Assembly (NCBI GenBank): GCA_019671005.1 | Contig: CM033726.1 | Coordinates: 5,401,213-5,465,212 of the forward strand | From: Hibiscus mutabilis | Lineage: Eukaryota > Streptophyta > Magnoliopsida > Malvales > Malvaceae | Length of the DNA: 64,000 nt | Direction: 5' to 3' | Part shown: positions 23,010 to 34,572 of the stretch, piece by piece | Position numbering within the stretch: the stretch's first letter is position 1 | How the letters are laid out: each line of letters opens with the position of its first letter | Translations under genes and position numbers: made by a program | The notes under the pieces: model-generated | The model's input: only the letters and a program-made list of their open reading frames with translations | Database searches by the model: none | What the model was told of the DNA's origin: nothing

Positions 23010-23291
23010 TACAAAAACCCTAAAAGAACCCTTTTTCTGTAAAAAGCGTTATGGCCATAAGTATAGAGGGAAACTCGTCGTGCCCCTACGGTGAATATTT
23101 TAAAATAATAATAATAAAATTAGAACTCGTCGTACGTTTACGGCGAGTTTAAATAAAAAATAATATATTTTTGGAACTCGCCATACATGTGCGGCGAATT
23201 CACTGTAATGGTGTTAGTCCAAAAAATATAGGATTTGGGGTCCTACTTTGATCAATATAGGACCTAAGGGTCCTACAAATGTCTTTAAGCC
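23010..23291. repeat. MULE terminal inverted repeat, right
   Basis: This arm is the inverted counterpart of 6401-6680, ending GTCCTACAAATGTCTTTAAGCC. The CTCGCC/GGCGAG palindromic words are shared with the left arm. Confidence 0.7.
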
Positions 23292-24803
23292 TCCATTACT
23301 AGCACGAGAAACTAATATTTTAAAAACAAGTCTAAATTCGTATATTTGTAATTTATGTTTTTAACAATTTAAGTAGTATATATAAATTTAGATTTTGAGT
23401 ATACCAATTTAATTTAATTTATACAAACATATAAATATACAATAACACGGAATTTTAACAATTTTAAGACAAACAAATAATTTATCAAATATTTGAAAAA
23501 ATCAAATAATATCTTTAAAATTTTCTAGTGACTTACTGATAATTAATTTTGTTCCCCCGTTCCCTACAATATTTTGGGTGGACATGTCCTTGTGGAAATT
23601 AATTAAGAAAACATGGGTAGAAATGCAGTAATTACTTTGCAGCTCCAAAGATAAATACACAGTATAGAAATAATATTGTTCAGAGAATTCGTTCACCTTT
23701 GTTTATTGAGCACTATATATTTAAACATGGTCAACTTACAAGTATTTTATTGTTGAATTTAATTGGAATTTTAGTAAAACGAAGATGTATCAGTCCCACC
23801 TACCGAAATAAATAATGAAATTTCTAAATAAATATCCGAAAAAGTATTACTATTTTTTAAAAAAGTTATTATAATTAATTAAACTGAAGTTTAAATTATA
23901 CTAGATAATCTTAAAAAAATCACATATTTTTGAAAAAAAAATGTACAAGCCAATGCATGCCATCGTCCTAGCTTAGAAAGTGGTGGTGAAGAAAAAGTAC
24001 GAGGTAAAAATAAGAGACGAGACTGTTAATAGGGAGCTGTACTGTCTCCTTAAATATTTACACAATTTGTGTATCATATAATTTTCTACATATATATTTT
24101 TTTCTAATTTTTCAACCGAAAACTTAAGTGCATTTGAATCCACACCTTTTAAAAATTATAACAATGATCACACCAACTAAACTAATACTTAACCTATATA
24201 TGGAAGATAGATAAAAAATGTTTGATTCTTCAAAGTTTTTAATTTTTTTTTAAATACTCTACCTTTTTATTTATACATTCTTGTCCATGATTTTGTTGTT
24301 TTTAATGTATGCTAAAAAAGAAAACAACATATCAAAATATATAATATAAATTGTTTATCACTAATTTTGCTTTTACTAAATTTACATAACTTATATTTTC
24401 TTTTATAAAATTAAATATTTTTTATATTTTAATTATATTATAATTTTAAGTAAACTACACATATGGTTATTTGAATTTGAGTAACCTTTTATTTTTATTA
24501 TTGATGTTTGAAAAATTACATTGTGATCACTAGCATTACCAGTTTAAAAATCTCAAAAAACTCACAAAAAAGATAATGTCGACTCAACAACAAACCTGCT
24601 AATTTGAGTAAACTACACAGTACTATTACCACCTTCACATGCACAACATCCAAATCATAGTAGTACATATCTGTTAAAAACGCATAAACAATCTCGAGAT
24701 ATGCAACAATCGGAAACCAACCTCACACGCCACAAATTTAGTGCCTTTTTATAAAATTTTAACTCTTTTTTAAAAAATAAAAGTCAATATTTTAATAATT
24801 TGT
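23292..24803. other. AT-rich intergenic DNA, no gene seen
   Basis: Only short open frames without domain similarity were found. No transposon ends were recognised. Confidence 0.5.
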
Positions 24804-25520
24804 GCCCATATTTGGTAAATAGTGGTTTGAGTCAAAATTAGATACTTGAGCTAATATTAGAGGTTTGACAAGTCAGATCCGCTAATTTAGATGTTTGGTG
24901 AATAGCGGATTGGAATAACGAATTGGGGTGAAACCTCTAATTTTAAAAAAGATGCTAATAAAGCTTTTTGAAATTAGAGATTTTTACATAAGAGTTATAA
25001 AGACTATTTTACCCTTAATAATTATAATTTTTTTTCTTCAAATAACTCAAATTTAACATTTTCTATTTTAATTCTTCACCCTCACATATTTACATTGTGG
25101 CATTTGTAAACTAATACATTTTTTTCTTTTTATTCTCGCACTTTTATATTTGTATTTAAATTTAATAATTAATTAAATTGTCTTAAAAATAATTATATAA
25201 ATAATAAATTAATATATCCTTCAAATATGCTTAGTAATATTATATTTAAAAAACAATATATCCTTCAAATATGCATAGTAATGTTATATTAAAAAATATT
25301 TTTCATAATCAAATTAATTAAACAAGTATCAAATATAATAATGTCTTTATATGTCATTTTGCTTGTTTAAATAATCAAATAGCTATCATCTATCAGTTAA
25401 TTTTATCGAACAGTTTTATACAACCTGCTAGTAAAATGAGCTAATGCAATTAACTATTAGTTATTAACTAATGTAATTCGCTATTAGCTATCAACTATAT
25501 GCTAATTGCCAAACATGACC
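24804..25520. mobile_element. Non-autonomous DNA transposon, family T, copy 1
   Basis: It begins GCCCATATTTGGTAAATAG and ends CTAATTGCCAAACATGACC; the ends are inverted repeats of GGTCATGTTTGG(C/T)AA. It aligns over its whole length with 36095-36733. The right side has several copies of AGCTATCA/CTAATGTAATTCGCTAT. An internal segment (ATATCCTTCAAATATGC) is duplicated relative to copy 2. I found no clear target duplication, so the superfamily is open. Confidence 0.75.
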
Positions 25521-27369
25521 TTTATAAAATTCTTAGAACTTATATAAAAATGTAAAAACTTTATATAAAATTTATAAACATCTAGAAAAACCTTTCTTCA
25601 TAAACAAAGGTTGTAATTTTTCAAACACCCTTTTAACATTTTTCCAAAATCTCATCCCTTCTAAATAAACAAAGCTTGTAATTTTAAGTTTGTATATAAA
25701 AAGAACCTTTTATATACCAAAACTCCATTCCCTTTTTTAAGATCCAAATTTCAAAAAACAACAATTTCTTTACAATTCTTATTTTGTGTGCTTGTGATTC
25801 TACAAAGAATGTCTGTATAAATCTAAAACCCCCGATGTAAAAGATGTCTAGAAATTTTCCTGTCAATCCATCTACAACCCCCTTTCTCCTTCACTCCTCC
25901 CATAAACTTATTTAAAAAATTTATGGAAAGAGAAGAGACATATAGGAGAGTTGCACGGTGTGCGTTTTCATTTATAGTAAAGTAGAACTGTACTCTTGAG
26001 TTTGGAAAGCTCAAGGTTCAGATGTTTTTATTTGCAGATTAGTAGACTCGGAACATGGCTTTTGTAGAGCACTATCGGAGTAGAATTTTATTATATCAAC
26101 TTTATCAGAATACAATGTTGTATCTATTGGGAAATATATTTATAGAACCTTAACTTGTTAAGTTTGTAACTCTTTTTTATTATTCATAGTATTTTGATAT
26201 ATAATGATTTGCATGTAGAGCTCCATGTTTTGTAAACTTTCATACTCAATTAATGATTTTACATTATGTTTGGTTTATTCTAAAAATGTTATCTATTTAT
26301 CTGATTAAACTAGGGTTATAAATTGTATCGGGTTACCTCAGTGACCCAATGTGACATCTAGAATTTTCTGAATGAGTTAGGTCGAATCGAGGTGTTGTAA
26401 CTTGTTTCTCTCGTAGATCAATCATCTTATTGAAGCCTATAATAAAAAAAAACACAAAATATAAATATAATAACGATGTTTTTGGGGTTTTTTTGGAGCA
26501 ACGACATTTTCGTCTAAAATTGTTCATTTTCTCGGATTTAAATTGTGACTGCGTCAATATTTAGAATGTGTCAAGGGCTTCCAAATGAGCTTTAGATTTG
26601 TGAAAAGTCCATGACCAAACCATCCAAAAAATACATTTTTAAATTTTTTGCACGACCTGTTCTTCACCTTGAAAATGAAAATTTTATAGAAAAGAGAATT
26701 GAAATGGAAATGAACATAAAAATGACAATGGAAATCTAGATGAAAATGTCTCAAAAATTAAAGTGACATAAAATGAAAATAATGGTCTGAAATTCTAGAA
26801 CTAGAATGTTTCTCCAAAACTACAAAATTACCCATTTAGAAATGTTTCCTTAAAAGACAGGTTCTTCCAAATCTCGAAATGAATTTTTAATGCGATGATA
26901 TTTTCTCTTTAATTTTTTATCCTTAATAAAATTTACTCATACCTTAAAAATAAAGTTTCCGAAACTCAAATCTCTTAAAAACAACAACATTATCTTTTTA
27001 CTAGAATTATTCACTGGATTCATATCTAATTAACTCGTAATACCAATTTAATTACATTCAATAAATATTATAAACAATTGAGATATACTTTACAATTGGA
27101 ACAGTTTATTTGATATTTACAATTTTATTTTAGAAATAATTATAATAGTTATTTTTGTCTTAAAGCTGGATCCAAATTCCAAATAGTTGGGTTGAGGGAA
27201 CACAGCATAGAAACATCCGGTTATGTAGAGATGATTATCTGAAAGGGTCATTGTGAAAATTCTGGTGGCGATTGAGAACCTGTATGATTGTTTGATCATG
27301 CATTCTACTAAGAAAGGTCTGTATGAAATTAGATCTCTTACACTTTTTTTTTCTGTTCAAATGTTTACT
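25521..27369. other. AT-rich intergenic DNA, no gene seen
   Basis: No gene or transposon ends were recognised. Open frames of 60-74 codons on the minus strand have no domain and lie in low-complexity sequence. Confidence 0.5.
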
Positions 27370-27377
27370 ATTATATC

Positions 27378-27860
27378 TAGACCTAAGAAACTTGACTCGA
27401 GACCCGAATCGATTTATCTAATCCGAGATTTGATATGGACTCGAACATGATGGTCTAAACTTGACCCGAATCCGAACCAAAACCAACCCGAACTAAAATT
27501 AACCGAAACTGAAAGCAACGCAAATTTAATTTGCTCAAATATTCTTGTTTTATTCTCGTCTTGTATTATATTACTAATTAGCAACAACCTTTAGTAATAG
27601 TTTAATGGTTTAATATCATTTTTTCTCATTTAAAAGATCATCTTCATATATCGACTCAAATCGAAAGCCGACCGATCCTATATTGAACCAACAAAAAAAA
27701 ACAGATTCGATAAAGAACCTAACCAAAAATCAACCAATCCAATATTAACTCGACCTGAACTAAATCCTAATCAAACCAGATCATAAAACGAATACAACCC
27801 TAACCGAAAATCAATCCGACCTGAAATGACCCGATTCGAATAATCCAATTGTCACCTCTA
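27378..27860. mobile_element. Non-autonomous hAT-like element
   Basis: A 483-bp element starts TAGACCTAAGAAAC and its other end reads TAGAGGTGACAATTGG on the minus strand. Flanks are ATTATATC (27370-27377) and TTTATATC (27861-27868), an 8-bp duplication with one mismatch. The interior is rich in CGAAYC/CCGAAC words such as CCCGAATCGATTT and AACCGAAACTG. Confidence 0.65.
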
Positions 27861-27980
27861 TTTATATCTAAATGTTAAACTAATTTTTAATATTTAACTT
27901 AATGAACATTTAATCTCTATTTTTTATAAATATTTTAACTCTTAATATTTCAATTTTAATCAAAATAATCTTTTTTAATT

Positions 27981-28184
27981 AAAATCATTAATTACCAATG
28001 ATTAAAACTTGTTGTTGATGTCACGTTAGCAAAAAAATATTATTTTTTAAAATCACTCATATCACCTAATAATGTACTGAATTTTAAAATCAGTAATTAC
28101 TAATGATTAAAACTTGTTGATGTCACGTTAGCAAAAAATATTATCTTTTAAAATCACTCATATCACCTAATAATGTACTGAATT
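27981..28184. repeat. Tandem duplication of about 100 bp
   Basis: The segment at 27981-28085 is repeated at 28086-28184 with few changes; both contain TTGATGTCACGTTAGC and end CCTAATAATGTACTGAATT. Confidence 0.88.
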
Positions 28185-28439
28185 ATTTTTCCGCTCAGCA
28201 TAGATTATATTTTATTAATAGTAAAAACTTGAGGTGTGTGTCTCGTTAAAAATCTCCCTACACCTAATTTGAGGAAAATAGTACAAGCATGAACCGGAGA
28301 ATACACAGGCAGTCCCGAAAACCACTTAAAAAAGGACCAACTCCATAAAATGTCCATTCCTTACCCAACAACATCAAAATCGAACAACATACACTTGCAT
28401 CACCAGGGTGAGACTATGTCATACAAACATACTCATACG

Positions 28440-29640
28440 ATCAAAACAATCAAATTAAAGGGTACATCCCTTACCACCAGGCTTTGAACAACACTGCCCT
28501 TCTCAATCCATCATTGGCCAGCCAGTCCGCCATCTCATTCCTCGCCCTCGGCACATATGAAAGCTGAACTTCGCCAATCTATCTTAATGTTTTAAATTAA
28601 TCCATAGCCTATCCGCAATAGAACATTCCACAGAAAAATGATTAGACACTTCCACTTCCTTCTCATACTAGGCACAAAGACATTCAGCCTCTAACAAATT
28701 CACACCCCGAATCTTAAGAAAAGCTTTAGTAGGAACCTAATCTAATTTTAACATCCATAAGAAATATTTTACCTTAGGGGGCACTTTTATTTTCAAAGCT
28801 TGCCGAAATCAAACTCCGAATCTTCCACTTCCGAGTCCACAAGAAGTTGAGAAAGTGTTTTCGCCGAGAAATAACCCGCTTTCTCATGTATCCATACGAT
28901 CTTGTCTTGAAAACAAGGCCTCCATTTCCCTTACCATAAGCATTTACCTATCCAATAAAGGACGAGAGAAATGACTCGCCCAATTTATACCTCTCAAGCA
29001 TTCGTTCGAACTTAGCTCAGTAACACAGATCCCTTTTTTGATAGCCAATTTGTACAGCCTGCTGAAGGTACTTTTCAGTGGCTTATCACCATACCAAATA
29101 TCCACCCAAAACAACACTGATCTCCCATAAGCCACCTAAAATCCCCTATATTCATCCCTCTCCGCACTTCTAACTTCCCCCAATTCTTTACAATGCCTCA
29201 ACAAACTACTGACATCCTTGCTCGTTAGAAACATTAAGTAAATCATCCGAAGAATGAGGACTGAAATTTGTGGCTATAACTTTCCTCCACAAAGCCTATT
29301 TTTCTATTACAAATCGCCAACCCCATTTGGCTAGAAAAGCCCTGTTCTTAGCATACAGATTGATAACCCCACGCCATCTTTTTCTGCGATAAGCAAACCT
29401 TGCTCTAACCGACTCGAGCCATTTTGGCTTTACCATTTGAGACCCCCCAAAGGAAACCCCTGCGAATCTTTTCTATTCTTTGAATGACCGTTCTTGGAAC
29501 TTCAAACAAAGTGTTACAGGGCCATTACCATCTTCCAAAAAGACATGTCTAATAGGATGTGCAGCGTCACCGTTTATATATCCCAAGACCTCTTTTTTCC
29601 TTTCTGATTAGAATTAATGACCTCTCCTCTTCTTAGGCGT
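28440..29640 (-). pseudogene. LINE (non-LTR retrotransposon) ORF2 3' fragment
   Basis: On the minus strand a fragment near 29450-29380 resembles the stretch just after the reverse transcriptase (frame with RRGFLWGG-like and VKPKWLESVRA words). At 29135-28944 GRSVLFWVDIWYGDKPLKS matches the zinc-binding RVT segment of plant LINEs. At about 28567-28478 the frame reads YVPRARNEMADWLANDG, the end of the RNase H domain. The pieces are in different frames with stops, and the reverse-transcriptase core is absent. I saw no poly(A) tail, so the 3' end at about 28.2 kb is uncertain. Confidence 0.72.
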
Positions 29641-29775
29641 AACATTCTCCCCCACTCAACCTCATGAAGCCCTCGTCACGAGTCAACCACGCTTGTGATG
29701 GGTTATTGTAACGGTTTTTCACCCTGCCTACCCCAATCATGGGCACTCGACATGAAATCAGCCAGTCAAAGGGTC

Positions 29776-30042
29776 GCTTTGATACCACTTGTCACAGGGC
29801 TAGCGTCTTGACCTAGAAAACCGCACAGCCTTAGTCGATGTAACTTAGACAAACGACTAAGTCAGCCTTTTTCCTCATTCCGAAAGATCAAACTTCCTTG
29901 GCACTGAAGAACACTGAATCGTTCTAAGCGGAAGCAAACTATGAGAATGGTTACTCAAGAATAAAAGAAAGAACACCAAGAACACTCAAGAACAGCACAG
30001 AAGATTTTAGAGTGAATGCCTTGATTACTCAAAGATGGGATT
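29776..30042 (-). repeat. LTR fragment with primer-binding site
   Basis: The plus strand reads GCTTTGATACCACT (29776-29789) then TGTCACAGGGCTAGCG. On the minus strand this is an LTR ending CCTGTGACA followed by TGGTATCAAAGC, a primer site close to that for initiator tRNA-Met. The 5' LTR piece (29790-30042) stops where another LTR fragment begins. A remnant of internal sequence may run left to about 29640. Confidence 0.55.
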
Positions 30043-30870
30043 GTAACGTCCTGATTTTGGGCCTATGAGTTTTCTTAGTGGGTTAGAAGGTCTGGTGGAT
30101 CAGGATTAGAGATTCTAGTCAGATTCAGGATTAAAATTAGAACAAATAATTTTGGTGTGAGGAAAATATGATAAAATATCTAAAAATCATTATTTAATAT
30201 GTGGATATTTTTGGTAAAGTCAATTTTGGAAAATGGATTTTGGAAATTGGACATTTTGGCTAGTGACCAAAATATAAAGATTGAAAAGTGTTTATAGTGA
30301 CTATTTTGAAAAAGGGTCAAAACTTAGAATCTTTAAGGAGCTATTTTACCAAACTTTAATATCAAATTTTCCTCACAATTAGGATTATTTTAAAAGTTTT
30401 TTAAGTGGACAATTAAAAGAGAATTGACTAAAAAGTAGTTATTTTCTTAAAACCAAAAGTTACGTAACTTTTCTCTCAATCTTTTCTCTCAAAATTCTTC
30501 AGCCAAACACCTACTCTTTCATCCAAAATCTAAGGTAATACTCTTGATTTCTTAAGTTTTTGATTCCTAATTGATTCTTTAACTTTGTTTTGCAAAATCT
30601 CATTGAATTTCTTTGTTTTGAAGATCTAAAACATCAATTGAGGGGGAAATCACTCATTAGAGGTAAGGTTCATTCTTCTCCTCTAATGAATGGTTATTTA
30701 CTGAAATTCCCAAGTATTTGATCCTTGTTTACTGTTTTCTAATGAGTTTTGATGAGTTAATTGTAGAAATTGCTTAAATCAATGTTTAATTGATGAGAAC
30801 AAAAGATTTCCATTTTGGATATGTTTTGCTGGGTTCTTGATGAATTACACTTTCAATTACTTTAATCTTT
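30043..30870 (+). repeat. Tekay/Del-like LTR fragment
   Basis: It starts TGTAACGTCCTGATTTTGGG and aligns with the first part of the LTR of the 46946-58941 element read on the minus strand (TGTAACACCTCGATTTTGGG). Shared blocks include TTTGTTTTGCAAAATCTCAT and CAATTGAGGG(G/A)GAAATC. The similarity fades at about 30870. The other end of the LTR is missing. Confidence 0.7.
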
Positions 30871-32799
30871 ACCATCTCACCTATCGTCAAGGTGACAATT
30901 GTTATACCTAAGATCAAATGTCCACCATTTTTTTTTAATTTTCTTTTAAATCATTTCAATTACTTGCCAGAAGGCATTCTTTGAACTAAGTTTTTTTTAT
31001 TATTTTCTTTTAAATCATTTCAATTACTATCAACAAATAGGAGCGGAGGAAGAAAATCATATCAGTGTTTGAAATCCAAAACAAAGCCCTTTCAGAGATG
31101 AGAGGAAGAAAAGGGATAGAGCAATGAAGAGGCAAAAATCGGCCCTATAGATGATTGAGTTGTCAATGACTCGTCTGACTCAGTCATGAATTCTTCCATG
31201 CTGAAACCCTTAATTACACTTACTTATATATATATATATATATATTTGACAGAGAAAAAAGGAGTTTTATTTAAATTCAATGGAATATATCGGAGAAGAA
31301 TAGGCAGCTTCAACTTCAGACTTCAGTACCGTAGGTTTCGTAGGAGAAGCGGTCGGAGTTGTCGTCGGTGTTAGTTTTGGAGATCGAGGAGAGAAGAAAT
31401 AGAATATGTGACAGAAAATGGATTAAATTGGTATAATATTTAAATATTAATGGTTAATTATTTAGAATATGATCATATTAAAATAAAGTGTAAAAGTTGA
31501 GAATTATATATATTATTATATTAATTTTATTAATTATTACGTTATCCTCAATTAAATTTTCAATGGACCAAATTTTTATTTTTTAAATATACTGATCAGT
31601 TTGTAGTATTTTATAGTCGATGATAACATAAAAAAATGTCCTATACTTGGGGACTAATAGGATAGTTTACCCAAAACTTAAATCATAACATTAACCAATA
31701 AATACTGTATGAAATCGAGTAAGGTTATATCCAACTGTTTGAGATTTTAAAACTATAACGGGTTCAAGGAACATGTCATATCACTTAAAACAGTAATATT
31801 ACATTTTTTTTAAAATACAAAACATATTCTTTCCCAGACATATGTACACCAATATTACAATTTTTAAGATTATTAACAAAATAGCATCATTTCGAAATTA
31901 TTTAAAAAAATAAAACTCATTTGTGTCACATAAGATAAAAGTGTGTTGCGTCAACCATGCCTTCTAAAAAACACGCCACGTTAGCTGTCTTCTGGAAAAA
32001 CGACACATCAATAGTTCCTTGAATGCACTGAAGGACGAAAATGGAAAAATATAAATTACCGAATTTAAAATTTAACTTCATAAATTGCAAAATGGTATTG
32101 TTATTAGTTTTTATAGACATAATTGGAGTGTTGGATTTTGTTTCTTATCACTATGAGATTCATAAGCTAAAGAGATTGCCTTATATTTTTTTTATATGAT
32201 CACTATTTTTTAACTCATAAATCTTATATCGATAAGAAATAAACTCTAACACTTTAATTTTTTTTACAAAGCCTAATTCTAATCTTAATCCTATCTAGAG
32301 GGGAGGCAAAGGGAGAGACTCTAGGGGAAGAAAGGGGGTGCTCCTGGTGGGTCAAGAACCCATGACTTAAAGAAAATGAGAGAATAAAGATGAGCAGCTT
32401 GGTCAACTGGCCAAATGTGGTTGCTCAATTATATTTATATAATCTAGCACCAATACTATTTGCAATGTATGGAACTAAATCCTATGTTTAGTTTTTTTTA
32501 TTCATTTTAGGCCTTTAGTGCACATTTATCAAACCCTAATAAACGTACTTATATTTTAAAAAATGGAAAGAAGTTATAAAAACATACTTTATATCTAGCA
32601 CACCATACATTCAACTTATACATAACTGAACCACAAACGTAGCAGAAAATAAAAAGCTCCCTCACAGGGCAGCATACATTTCCAAACATGCATATATTTA
32701 ACACCCGAGCAAGGTAACAGTGAACTTTTTCTTTAATTAGGTGAGCAGTGCTTCAAGTAGTAGTAATACCACGGACACGCCATTTTATTAACCCAACCT
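30871..32799. other. Intergenic DNA with simple repeats, no gene recognised
   Basis: A run of TA dinucleotides lies at about 31205-31235, and a block TTTTCTTTTAAATCATTTCAATTAC occurs twice (near 30940 and 31003). Around 31250-31400 there is less AT-rich sequence that could be an exon remnant, but no frame is convincing. Confidence 0.45.
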
Positions 32800-33440
32800 T
32801 TAGTTCGGTTTGGTGAGGTGAACGTCGATGCTATTGCAGACATCCTTCAATAATTCCAGCATAGTCTGGGGATGGTCAATCCCTTGGTGAAGCCTCTCGT
32901 ATTCCATAGTTCAGTGCACTACACTGCCACTACCCTCACTCTTGGGCGAAACTTGGAGGGTGAGTAAAAAGCTCTTGTACTCTTCCATTAGATCTCCCTC
33001 CAGCACTCTCAATGTGATCAAATTCTTCTCAGGGTCTACAGCTTCGAAAACCTCCTTCGCCTTTTTAGCCTTTCCATCTAAACAAACAAAAAGAGCAAGA
33101 AATCAGTCGAAAAGAATGAAGATTAGAATAGTGAGTTTGTTATGTTTATATGATTATAGCATACCGTGCACATAACTCCAGTTGACAATAGTACCGACTT
33201 TCCCCCATTCACCCTCATGTAAATCGCATCCTTGAACCTTGTCGTTGCAATTATGGTGCATGTTGCGCGGCTTGTTGGCGAACATATCGTGAAACTGCTG
33301 GGGAGAAGCCTTGATCTCTACATCGGCCTCAAGCTTACCGGTCAGAGCTGAAGACTGAGTGCTAGTAATAGTACGGTGCGCGTGTTGGGGTCTGTTGGCT
33401 GCATCAGCCTCAGTCTTACCGGTGAGAGCTGAAGACTTGG
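32800..33440 (-). pseudogene. Major latex protein-like (MLP, Bet v 1 family) pseudogene
   Basis: Two exons on the minus strand encode a nearly full MLP. Exon 1 (to 33165) reads SSALTGKLEADVEIKASPQQ, then NKPRNMHHNCND and GEWGKVGTIVNWSYVH, and ends at a CACG/GTATGC donor. Exon 2 (33077-32800) starts after a TTTAG acceptor and reads AKEVFEAVDPEKNLITLRVL, then LEGDLMEEYKSF and a C-terminus VHLTKPN with TAA at 32802-32800. The intron position and the GxWGxVGxI loop fit the Bet v 1-like MLP fold. Two defects are seen: a TGA (32913-32911) where a Trp is usual in the VxxWTxEYE block, and no in-frame ATG because the 5' end has been replaced by tandem repeats. MLPs bind small hydrophobic ligands in the cytoplasm and respond to stress; this copy cannot make the normal protein. 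Confidence 0.82.
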
Positions 33441-33497
33441 TCTAGTAATAGTACGGTGCATTTGTTGCGGTTCGTTGGCTACATCAGCCTCAGGCTA
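33321..33497. repeat. 80-bp tandem repeat over the MLP 5' end
   Basis: The block starting CATCGGCCTCAAGCTTACCG at 33321 recurs at 33402 (CATCAGCCTCAGTCTTACCG) and starts again at 33482. The unit covers the SSALTGK(L/T)EAD codons and upstream sequence. One unit has lost a base, so upstream copies are out of frame. Confidence 0.8.
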
Positions 33498-33721
33498 CAT
33501 CTCCTTACTATAATCGAGAATTTGGTTAGTTTGTTTAATGTTTTAAGAAAACGTGATTTTATAGACGAGTGTCTATGTCTGAACTGGACATTACAGGCTA
33601 CAGCAATCCCCTCCATATGATAGCAGTGACTAGTGAGGTTACTATTCTGTGTCCAATGGTCGCCCGCCCGCCCGCTTACTGAAATGAATGACAATTATTT
33701 TTACCTAAAACAGGCGGCACA

Positions 33722-34572
33722 ACAATGTCCACTATTTTTTTAGGGTAAACTAAACTAGTAGTCACCGAACTATGGTTTCTTTCTTATTTTGGTCACCAAA
33801 TTATTTTTTTGGCAAAAACATCTCTAATGTTATGTTTCCTTCCTATTTTGGTATAGAACTATTTTTTTGGCAAAAACATCACTAACGTTATGTTACCTTT
33901 CTATTTTGGTCAACGGCTGTTAAAAACTTAACGGTTTTACTGACGTAGAATTTTATTTTATTTTTTTAATTTTCCATGTCATTCCTTCTCTCTCATCGTA
34001 AGCAATATATGTTATTTTATAATATTTTTATTCAAACTAACAGGGTGGTGACACGTATCACTGCCTATTAGTGGAATAAAAGGAATGAAAAATCAACCCC
34101 TTATGTAGCTAGAGAGATGGTGACACGTGTAACTGCCTAATAGGATGGTGACATGTGTAACTGTCTATTAGTCGAATCTCTCTGGCTGCACAAGGGGATT
34201 GATTTTTCATTCCTTTTATTCCACTAATAGGTAGTGACACGAGTCACCATCCTGTTAGTTTGAATAAAAATAATATAAAATAACATATATTGCTTACAAG
34301 GAGAGAGAAGAAATGACATGGAAAATTAAAAAATAAAATAAAATTCCACGTCAGCAAAACCGTTAAGTTTTTAACAGTCGGTGACCAAAATAGGAAGGAA
34401 ACATAACGTTAGTGATGTTTTTGCCAAAAAAATAGTTCTATACCAAAATAGGAAGGAAACATAACATTAGAGATGTTTTTGTCAAAAAAATAATTTGGTG
34501 ACCAAAATAAGAAAGAAATCATAGTTCGGTGACTACTAGTTTAGTTTACCCTAAAAAAATGGTGGACATTGT
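33722..34572. repeat. 851-bp near-perfect palindrome (fold-back element)
   Basis: The left arm begins ACAATGTCCACTATTTTTTT and the right arm ends with its complement at 34572. Arms of about 400 bp match almost base for base: TAGGGTAAACTAAACTAGTA ... TTTTTGGCAAAAACATC ... GACACG, with few mismatches. The centre is near 34147 and includes two direct copies of GATGGTGACAYGTGTAACTG. It has no coding frame. The terminal word AGGGTAAACTA also starts other repeats at 63401 and 63579. A transcript would fold into a long dsRNA hairpin. Confidence 0.9.

Larger units (their letters stand above)
6401..23291 (-). mobile_element. MULE transposon with PMD and MURA remnants (host of the nested insertions)
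   Basis: The termini are long inverted repeats: GGCTTAAAGACATTTTTAGG at 6401 and its near-complement ending at 23291. The similarity runs for roughly 180 bp from the end and resumes further in around the motif CTCGACGTAGGGGCACGACG. Without the nested solo LTR and Athila element it is about 2.5 kb. On the minus strand it has a TATA box, a plant-mobile-domain exon, the C-terminal part of a MURA transposase and its zinc knuckle. I found no 9-11 bp target duplication: TAAACATTT on the left does not match TCCATTACT on the right, so the age is old or one end is off. The class call rests on the MURA remnants and long inverted repeats. Confidence 0.72.

Noticed and set aside
29776..29789. tRNA gene
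   Set aside because: The tRNA-complementary word is only a primer-binding site next to an LTR end; no cloverleaf is present. No tRNA or rRNA gene was recognised in the window.
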